DNA of 11,045 nucleotides from Hydrogenothermaceae bacterium. GTDB lineage: Bacteria > Aquificota > Aquificia > Aquificales > Hydrogenothermaceae. The stretch is taken from contig JALSPY010000148.1 in assembly GCA_026985705.1 (NCBI GenBank), positions 1 through 11,045 on the forward strand, read 5' to 3'. The stretch's first letter is position 1; every line of letters begins with the position of its first letter. Positions 5,813 through 11,045 of the stretch are shown in pieces. The translations under genes and the position numbers were made by a program. The notes below the pieces were generated by a model. The model saw nothing but the letters and a program-made list of their open reading frames with translations, was not told where the DNA came from and searched no databases.

Positions 5813-6730
5813 TTATTCTAAATTCATCTCTTTTATGAAAGAAGGGTCTATCTTGCACTTATCAAATTTATCTAAACTATTCTCTTTAATAATTTTCTTA
5901 ATTCTCTTTATATAAATCTTTCTTAAAGTTGAGTAAAGAGTTAAATGTTGAGAAAGCTTAAATGGGTTTTTTGTTGTTAATCTTACTTTCCTAAATTTTT
6001 GAAAAGCCCAGCTTACATTTATACTGTAGTAATAGTCTTTTATCGAATCTATTACATATTTATACCTTCTTAAATGTATATTTGCACCTTTCATTTTTAT
6101 AGTTTCACCCCTTTTAGTTATAGCAGTAATACCAAAAGCATTTCTACCTTCTAGATAAAATCTAGATGTTCCCCAACCACTTTCAGCTATAGCTTGGGCT
6201 AAAACTAAACTAGGAGGATTTACATTCAGTTTATCTAAAAGCTCATTAATAGATTTTGCCTTATATTCTTTAAAAAGTTTCTTCAAAAATTTTTCTTCCT
6301 GTTCAGTTATCTCTTTGCCATTTTCAAACTTTTTCTTTATGTTTAATACAATTCTTCTCTTTTCCTTTATCTCATAATTTACTATAAGTATTTGGGGTAA
6401 CATATAGGCTATAAATTTTTCTTTCTTAGTTTTTTTATCTAAACCTTTAAAATTAATAGGATTTTTATAAAAAATTGGTAAAACCTTATCACAAGATATT
6501 ATAGGAACTATTTGAGAAGGCTCTTTTACATCTAAAGGTATAACTTTAATAGATTTAATCTTTATTTCACTATTGTCTTTCTTAATAATTTCTTCTTTTT
6601 CTTTCTCTGTATTTTTAACAATATTAAAAGTCTTACTGTTATTCTTAAATGTGAAGTATAAAATTCCTAAGAATGTTAAAATCACAGAAAAAAGCCATAT
6701 TCTTAAGATTATTGGTAAGTTAGTAAGCAT
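5813..6730 (-). CDS. bax: Bax-like membrane-anchored N-acetylglucosaminidase domain protein
   Basis: A predicted peptidoglycan hydrolase of the glucosaminidase (GH73-type) fold, acting in the periplasm. An N-terminal hydrophobic helix (IILRIWLFSVILTFLGILYF, about 11-30 when counted from the upstream ATG) anchors or exports it. A Lys-rich linker and the Bax-type region KFIAYMLPQILIVN follow. The catalytic core is NPPSLVLAQAIAESGWGTSRF, with predicted catalytic Glu187 in the same numbering, then EGRNAFGI and a C-terminal tyrosine-rich helical part including SIKDYYYSIN. E. coli Bax has the same order. Two ATGs lie four codons apart: the one at 6742 has no Shine-Dalgarno, while the one at 6730 has GAGGA five bases upstream, so I use 6730 (305 residues; 309 from 6742). 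It is divergent to murC. The hemerythrin-tonB transcript follows after 89 bp. Confidence 0.88.
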   Translation of the reverse strand: MLTNLPIILRIWLFSVILTFLGILYFTFKNNSKTFNIVKNTEKEKEEIIKKDNSEIKIKSIKVIPLDVKEPSQIVPIISCDKVLPIFYKNPINFKGLDKKTKKEKFIAYMLPQILIVNYEIKEKRRIVLNIKKKFENGKEITEQEEKFLKKLFKEYKAKSINELLDKLNVNPPSLVLAQAIAESGWGTSRFYLEGRNAFGITAITKRGETIKMKGANIHLRRYKYVIDSIKDYYYSINVSWAFQKFRKVRLTTKNPFKLSQHLTLYSTLRKIYIKRIKKIIKENSLDKFDKCKIDPSFIKEMNLE

Positions 6731-6735
6731 TAATT

Positions 6736-6740
6736 TCCTC
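6736..6740 (-). promoter_or_regulatory. Shine-Dalgarno GAGGA favouring the second ATG of bax
   Basis: On the minus strand GAGGA (6740-6736) is five bases before ATG 6730-6728. The Shine-Dalgarno overlaps the other candidate ATG (6742-6740), which itself has no purine-rich sequence upstream. Confidence 0.6.
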
Positions 6741-6742
6741 AT

Positions 6743-6816
6743 AGTTATTGTGATAATAATATAAATACATTAATTTTTTATATGATAAAAATCAATTAAG
6801 TTTGGTGGAGTGAAGA
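6743..6816. promoter_or_regulatory. Divergent bax/murC promoter region
   Basis: Only 74 bp separate the two divergent genes (86 if bax starts at 6730), so their promoters must overlap or lie back to back. On the plus strand TATGAT at 6781-6786 and a TTGTGA at 6748-6753 are weak candidates with imperfect spacing, and no minus-strand box stands out. The region ends with GGTGGAGTGA, a good Shine-Dalgarno for murC. Confidence 0.45.
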
Positions 6817-8196
6817 ATGTATTTATTTAGAGGAAAGGTCAGAAGTATCCATTTTATCGGTATCGGTGGCTCTGGTATGAACGGTATAGCAGAAGTTTTA
6901 TTAAATTTAGGTTTTAATATTACAGGGTCAGATTTAAAAGAAAATTATGCAGTAAAAAGATTAAAAGAAAGAGGAGCAAAAATTTTTATTGGACACAATC
7001 CTAAAAATGTAGAAGGAGCTGATGTAGTTGTTTATTCATCAGCAGTAAAGGAAGATAATATTGAACTAGTTAGAGCTAAAGAGTTAGCTATTCCTATAAT
7101 TCCCCGTGGAGAAATGTTGGCAGAGCTTATGAGATTTAAGTATGGGATAGCGATTTCAGGAAGTCATGGAAAAACAACAACAACATCTATGGTAGGTTCT
7201 ATTTTAGGAAAAACAGGATATGACCCTACTGTCGTTATAGGTGGAAAACTTGAAGCTTATGGAAGTAATGCTAAACTTGGTAGAGGTGATTTTTTGGTAG
7301 CTGAAGCTGATGAAAGTGATGGCTCGTTTTTAAAACTAACTCCCACCATAGTTTCCATTAATAATATAGACAAAGAACATCTTTCATTCTATAAAGATTT
7401 TGATAATGTAAAAAAGGCATTTATTGATTTTGCTAACAAAGTCCCATTCTACGGTGCTGTAGCTGTAAATATGGATGATATACATGTAAGGGAAATTTTA
7501 CCTAAAATAGAAAAAAAAGTTATAAAGTTTGGGATAGAAAACGAAGATGTAAATATAAAAGCACATGATATTAATCTTGTAGATGGTAGATATAAGTTTA
7601 AAGTTAATGATTTAGGGGAAATACATCTATCAATTCCCGGGAAACATAATATTTATAATGCTTTAGCTTCTATATCTATAGCTTTAGAGCTTGGTGTTCC
7701 ATTCTGTGTAATAAAGGAAGTTCTAGAAAATTTTAAAAATGCTTCTAGAAGATTTGATATAAAGTATAACGGTGGAATAACCATAATTGATGATTACGCC
7801 CATCATCCTACGGAGTTAAAGGCAACAATAAAAGCTGGAAAAGATATGTATAACGGTAGAAGAATAATATCCGTTTTCCAACCCCACAGATATTCAAGAT
7901 TATCTTCACTATACACTGAATTTACAAGCTCCTTTAAAGATGCTGATATGGTTTTAATTACAGATATATATTCAGCTGGAGAAGATAAAATTGAAAATAT
8001 TTCGGGAGAAAATTTAGCTAAAGATATTAGTGAAATAGAAAATAATAAAGCGGTTATTTACTCTGGAGATTTGGATAAAACCTTTAATCTTCTTAAACAG
8101 ATAGTAAAAAATGGAGATGTTGTTTTATTTTTAGGTGCTGGAAATATAACTAAACTGGCGGAAGACTTTTCAAAATATCTCTCTGAAAAGGAGTAA
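6817..8196 (+). CDS. murC: UDP-N-acetylmuramate--L-alanine ligase
   Basis: A cytosolic ATP-dependent ligase that adds L-Ala to UDP-MurNAc, the first amino acid of the peptidoglycan stem peptide. The 459 residues cover all three Mur ligase domains. N-terminal UDP-binding Rossmann motif: HFIGIGGSGMNGIAEVL (about 12-28), then TGSD. Central ATPase: P-loop GSHGKTTTT (115-123, Lys119), the acidic VAEADESDGSFL motif, and NNIDKEHLSFY. C-terminal domain: IDDYAHHPTELKATI and FQPHRYSR. The length is typical. ATG 6817 has GGAG six bases upstream. Its stop overlaps the Shine-Dalgarno region of rfaE2, with a 4-bp gap, indicating translational coupling. It is not in a dcw cluster here: no other mur or fts genes adjoin it. 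No catalytic motif is lost. Confidence 0.98.
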   Translation: MYLFRGKVRSIHFIGIGGSGMNGIAEVLLNLGFNITGSDLKENYAVKRLKERGAKIFIGHNPKNVEGADVVVYSSAVKEDNIELVRAKELAIPIIPRGEMLAELMRFKYGIAISGSHGKTTTTSMVGSILGKTGYDPTVVIGGKLEAYGSNAKLGRGDFLVAEADESDGSFLKLTPTIVSINNIDKEHLSFYKDFDNVKKAFIDFANKVPFYGAVAVNMDDIHVREILPKIEKKVIKFGIENEDVNIKAHDINLVDGRYKFKVNDLGEIHLSIPGKHNIYNALASISIALELGVPFCVIKEVLENFKNASRRFDIKYNGGITIIDDYAHHPTELKATIKAGKDMYNGRRIISVFQPHRYSRLSSLYTEFTSSFKDADMVLITDIYSAGEDKIENISGENLAKDISEIENNKAVIYSGDLDKTFNLLKQIVKNGDVVLFLGAGNITKLAEDFSKYLSEKE

Positions 8197-8200
8197 ATAA

Positions 8201-8665
8201 ATGGACTACTTAGACAAAATAATTCAGTGGAAAAGGAAAGGAAGAAAAATTGTTTTTACTAATGGATGTTTTGATATTCTTCATGCCGGTCATGTAGATT
8301 ATTTAGAAAAAGCAAAAAAACTTGGAGATATTTTAGTTGTAGGATTGAACAGTGATTTATCTATCTCAAGAATAAAAGGTAATAAAAGACCTATTTTAGA
8401 GGAAGATTTAAGAAAGAAAGTTTTGGAAGGATTAAAAGCTGTAGATTTAGTTGTCATATTCAATGAGGATACTCCTGAAAGACTTATAAAGGAGATAAAA
8501 CCTGACGTTCTAGTAAAAGGTGGAGACTGGAATATAGAAAGTATAGTTGGAGCTGATTTTGTAAAAAGTTATGGTGGTGAGGTTAAAACGATAGATTTTA
8601 AATACGATATATCAACTACAAAGATTATAGAGAGAATTTTAGATAGATACTGTAATAACAGATAA
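8201..8665 (+). CDS. rfaE2: D-glycero-beta-D-manno-heptose 1-phosphate adenylyltransferase (stand-alone)
   Basis: A cytosolic nucleotidyltransferase that makes ADP-D,D-heptose from heptose 1-phosphate and ATP, the last activation step before epimerisation for LPS inner core. The 154 residues match the C-terminal half of E. coli HldE (RfaE) without the kinase half. Motifs: FTNGCFDILHAGHVDYLEKA with the HxGH nucleotidyltransferase signature, GLNSDLSISRIKG, RPILEEDLR, PDVLVKGGDW, and the C-terminal ISTTKII, which corresponds to the ISTTxxI motif. The domain is complete, so this is a naturally split enzyme; the kinase (RfaE1/HldA type) must be elsewhere. It starts 4 bp after murC with AAAAGGAG seven bases before the ATG. 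Related cytidylyltransferases (glycerol-3-phosphate type) share HxGH, but the KGGDW and ISTTK motifs favour the heptose enzyme. Confidence 0.93.
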   Translation: MDYLDKIIQWKRKGRKIVFTNGCFDILHAGHVDYLEKAKKLGDILVVGLNSDLSISRIKGNKRPILEEDLRKKVLEGLKAVDLVVIFNEDTPERLIKEIKPDVLVKGGDWNIESIVGADFVKSYGGEVKTIDFKYDISTTKIIERILDRYCNNR

Positions 8666-8709
8666 GTTAGAATAGTTTTATTCAAATTTTTTGTAATGGA
8701 GGTAAGGAA

Positions 8710-9366
8710 ATGAAAGTTGGTGTATTACTTGCAGGATGTGGAGTTTTTGATGGAGCAGAAATACATGAAGCTACACTAACATTATACTTTTTAGATAAAG
8801 AGGGAGTTGAGATAGTATGTATGGCTCCTAACATTCCTCAGAAGGAAGTTATAAACCATATCACAGGTGAAAAAATGAATGAAGAAAGAAATGTTCTTGT
8901 TGAAGCAGCTAGAATTGCAAGAGGAAATATAAAGGATATTAATGAAGTTTCTGCTGATGATATAGATGCTCTCATTATGCCCGGTGGTTATGGTGTTGCT
9001 AAAAATTTTTCTAATTTCTTAGAAAAGGGAGCCGATGCAGAAGTTATTCCTGAAGTTAAAAGATTACTGGTAGAGATGTTTGAAAAAGGTAAACCTATAG
9101 GTGCAGTATGTATATCTCCAGTAATAGTTGCTGCTGCTTTGAGGGAAGCGAAAGCTAAACTTACTATAGGAAGTGATGAGCAGGTAGCAAAAGCTATAGA
9201 AAGTATGGGACAACAACATTTAGTTTGTCCAGTTTCAGAGGCATTAGTAGATGAAGAGCATAAAATAGTTTCTACACCTGCATATATGGAAGGAAAAACT
9301 ATAAAAGATGTTGCCGAAGGAATTGAAAAATTAGTTAAAGAAGTTATAAGATTAGCTAAAAAATAA
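8710..9366 (+). CDS. elbB: ElbB-family protein, DJ-1/PfpI-like (isoprenoid biosynthesis glyoxalase ElbB)
   Basis: A cytosolic protein of the DJ-1/PfpI class I amidotransferase-like fold. The 218 residues align along their whole length with E. coli ElbB as I recall it: GVLLAGCGVFDGAEIHEATLTL here, then INHITGE, RNVLVEAARIARG, DALIMPGGYGVAKN, and the nucleophile-elbow Cys134 in GAVCISP, followed by LTIGSD, CPV and IVSTPAYM. ElbB of E. coli was linked to isoprenoid yield, and glyoxalase activity has been reported for the family; its physiological role is not settled. A strong Shine-Dalgarno GGAGGT lies six bases before the ATG. It sits 44 bp after rfaE2 and 20 bp before the GT83 gene, so it looks like part of the same operon. 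Family assignment is firm; function is inferred. Confidence 0.94.
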   Translation: MKVGVLLAGCGVFDGAEIHEATLTLYFLDKEGVEIVCMAPNIPQKEVINHITGEKMNEERNVLVEAARIARGNIKDINEVSADDIDALIMPGGYGVAKNFSNFLEKGADAEVIPEVKRLLVEMFEKGKPIGAVCISPVIVAAALREAKAKLTIGSDEQVAKAIESMGQQHLVCPVSEALVDEEHKIVSTPAYMEGKTIKDVAEGIEKLVKEVIRLAKK

Positions 9367-9375
9367 TAATTTTTT

Positions 9376-9380
9376 AAGGA
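9376..9380 (+). promoter_or_regulatory. Shine-Dalgarno AAGGA deciding the TTG start of the GT83 gene
   Basis: AAGGA at 9376-9380 is six bases before TTG 9387. An in-frame TAA lies at 9375-9377, so no longer version exists, and later starts would cut into the first membrane helix. Confidence 0.7.
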
Positions 9381-9386
9381 AAAGTT

Positions 9387-10991
9387 TTGATAATACTAAA
9401 AAATAGGTGGGCTTTAAGCCTCTTCCTTGGTCTTTCCATTTTTATCTATTTTTGGAATATATGGATAAACGACATATGGATACCTAATGAAAGTTTTTAT
9501 GCAGAAGCTGGAAGGGAAATTTTAGAAAATAAAGATTTTGTAGATATTTACTATAACTATGAGCATAGATTTAACAAACCACCTTTAACCTATTGGCTTG
9601 TAGCAATCTCATATCTAATTTTTGGGGTAAATGAGTTTGCAACCAGATTACCTATAGTTTTATTGGCACTTGGAACAATTTTTCTTACATTTAATATAGC
9701 AAAGGAGCTTTTTGATAGAAAAATAGCTTTAATATCCTCACTTATCTTATTTTTTAGTTTTCAGTTTGTTTTAAATTCAAGATATGCTTCTCCAGAGATA
9801 CCTTTAACATTCTTCTTTACATTGACCCTTTATCTATTCTTAAAAGGTTATAAAAATAAAAGATTTTCATATATCTTCCTATCCTATATAGCTTTAGGGT
9901 TAACTGTTTTAACTAAAGGTTATCCATACATTGTCTTAATAGGTGGAATAGTAATTCTGTATATATTACTAAACAGTAATCTAAATTTCTCAAAATTTTG
10001 GGAAGATTTTAGGTTTTTAAAACTCTGGATAGGTTTACCTGTGGTAATAGTTCTAGGTTTTTGGTGGTATTTTGTAATGTATTTTAAATATGGAGATGAG
10101 TTTTTAAATGTTCTTTTTAAGGAGACTATTCATAGAGCAATAGGCGGAAATAAAGGTTTTAATCCATTATTCTATATAGTTGCCATATCTTGGGCTTTTT
10201 TACCTTACTCATTAACTTTCTATTACTCCTTTGTGGAGATAAAAAAGTATTTTAAAAATTTACTGTTTCCTTTTATATGGTTTTTTGTAGTATTGATAAT
10301 ATTCACACTGGCAAAGGGAAAAATTCCCGTTTACATACTACCAGCTTACCCATCAATGGCAATAATTGTAGCTTACTTTTTAGAAAGGTATAAACCTGAT
10401 AACAGATTAAAGAGTTATATCTTTAATGGAATTTTATTATTACAAACTTTAGTTTTTATTATTGGTTCTATAATTTTAGTTTACGCATTTAAACTAGACA
10501 TTTTTTATTACTGGATAGCTCTATTCCCTTTAGTTTTTCTAATTAGATATAGAGAGTTAAGATTGTTGCCCTTTATATCAGCTCTTTTAATGTTTTTCAT
10601 ATTTTCTGTTTCATTACTTCCAAAGGTGGAAAAGTTTAGACCTTACGACCAAATAGGACAGAGTGTAAGGGATAACTTTATCAACAACAATATACCTTTA
10701 ATAGTTGAAGGATATTTCTGGCATAATCTACCCTTCTACACGGAGAGAAAGGTTTTAAGGGATAAATCTCTAAATTTTATTTTGGAATACTCTAGAGAAA
10801 AACCTACATTGGCTTTAATAAAAAGAGAAAATTTAAGATATTTCCCAAATGCTTTAAAGTTATGGGAAGGGAGACTTTACATAAAGGGAAGTGAATCTAG
10901 ATTTGCAGTTTTCTTAAAGTATGTTTATAAAGCTTTAAGAGGTGATATGTCAGGTTTCCAAGATAGAGTTTTAATTTATATTCCTAAGTAG
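9387..10991 (+). CDS. ArnT-like (GT83/PMT fold) polyprenyl-phosphate-sugar glycosyltransferase
   Basis: An integral inner-membrane GT-C glycosyltransferase that should use a polyprenyl-phosphate-linked sugar and glycosylate a periplasmic acceptor such as lipid A, LPS or a protein. Of 534 residues, the N-terminal two-thirds hold many hydrophobic helices (for example about 9-27, 68-82, 86-103, 113-130 and several more to about 415). A soluble C-terminal domain of roughly 110 residues follows. The first periplasmic loop shows IWIPNESFYAEAGREIL and RFNKPPLTYWLVAISYLIFG, then ATRLP, the standard ArnT/PMT landmarks. The first acidic pair reads Asn34-Glu35 instead of Asp-Glu, and Asn63-Lys64-Pro replaces the Glu-Lys-Pro of classical ArnT. 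This may mark a subfamily with another sugar or acceptor. The start is TTG with AAGGA six bases upstream. It is last in the murC-rfaE2-elbB series. Substrate unknown; a role in aminoarabinose transfer should not be assumed. Confidence 0.88.
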   Translation: MIILKNRWALSLFLGLSIFIYFWNIWINDIWIPNESFYAEAGREILENKDFVDIYYNYEHRFNKPPLTYWLVAISYLIFGVNEFATRLPIVLLALGTIFLTFNIAKELFDRKIALISSLILFFSFQFVLNSRYASPEIPLTFFFTLTLYLFLKGYKNKRFSYIFLSYIALGLTVLTKGYPYIVLIGGIVILYILLNSNLNFSKFWEDFRFLKLWIGLPVVIVLGFWWYFVMYFKYGDEFLNVLFKETIHRAIGGNKGFNPLFYIVAISWAFLPYSLTFYYSFVEIKKYFKNLLFPFIWFFVVLIIFTLAKGKIPVYILPAYPSMAIIVAYFLERYKPDNRLKSYIFNGILLLQTLVFIIGSIILVYAFKLDIFYYWIALFPLVFLIRYRELRLLPFISALLMFFIFSVSLLPKVEKFRPYDQIGQSVRDNFINNNIPLIVEGYFWHNLPFYTERKVLRDKSLNFILEYSREKPTLALIKRENLRYFPNALKLWEGRLYIKGSESRFAVFLKYVYKALRGDMSGFQDRVLIYIPK

Positions 10992-11045
10992 TTATATTTT
11001 TATTTATATAATTAATCTTAATTTCCAATTAAAATCTTAAGAATA

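Noticed and set aside
6573..6764. Plus-strand hydrophobic frame opposite the bax N-terminus
   Set aside because: Antisense of the Lys-rich linker and membrane anchor of bax; no Shine-Dalgarno and it runs into the divergent promoter region.
8670..8690. Small hairpin GAATA/TATTC followed by a T-run between rfaE2 and elbB
   Set aside because: The stem has only five AT-rich base pairs, too weak to call a terminator, though some attenuation cannot be excluded.
10992..11045. Possible end of a minus-strand gene at the right edge
   Set aside because: One minus frame could encode a few final residues before a TAA at about 11020-11018, but eight codons in AT-rich DNA are not evidence.

Overview
The window is very AT-rich bacterial DNA, roughly 30% G+C by eye, densely packed with genes. 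The gene content points to a Gram-negative, LPS-bearing cell: a heptose-phosphate adenylyltransferase, a TonB, a soluble lytic transglycosylase, a probable O-antigen ligase and an ArnT-like glycosyltransferase. Low G+C, Lys/Ile-rich proteins, a bacteriohemerythrin and compact gpm/tpi glycolytic genes would fit a lineage such as the Aquificota (Hydrogenothermaceae or Desulfurobacteriaceae). That placement is inference, and no marker in the window settles it.

Layout. (1) Positions 1-3690, minus strand, read right to left: gpmA, tpiA, a Slt70-like lytic transglycosylase, then the 5' part of a polytopic membrane protein (probable O-antigen ligase family) that runs off the left edge. Gaps are 22, 60 and 11 bp, so these look like one operon. 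(2) Positions 3691-4014: a 324-bp divergent regulatory region with recognisable promoters in both directions and several AAAGTTT/AAACTTT dyads. (3) Positions 4015-4353, plus strand: an orphan 112-residue protein of unknown function. (4) Positions 4364-6730 (or 6742), minus strand: a Bax-like glucosaminidase, a bacteriohemerythrin and tonB. (5) A 74-86 bp divergent region. (6) Positions 6817-10991, plus strand: murC, rfaE2, elbB and a GT83/ArnT-like glycosyltransferase. The last 54 bp hold nothing I can support.

Theme. Most of the genes build, cut or decorate the envelope: MurC (peptidoglycan precursor), Slt and Bax (peptidoglycan cleavage), RfaE2 (ADP-heptose for LPS core), the GT83 enzyme and the probable ligase (polyprenyl-linked sugars moved on the periplasmic side), and TonB (energy for outer-membrane transport). 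gpmA and tpiA are central glycolytic/gluconeogenic enzymes at the head of the first operon. The hemerythrin binds O2 or a related small molecule.

Start corrections that matter: the hemerythrin starts at 5723, not 5858; tonB and the GT83 gene start with TTG; the left-edge gene starts with GTG; and bax probably starts at its second ATG (6730). No CRISPR array, tRNA, rRNA, insertion sequence or obvious transfer signature was seen. I found no convincing new system. The best leads are the unknown 112-residue protein with its structured promoter region, the Bax-hemerythrin-TonB grouping, and the variant acidic motifs of the GT83 enzyme.
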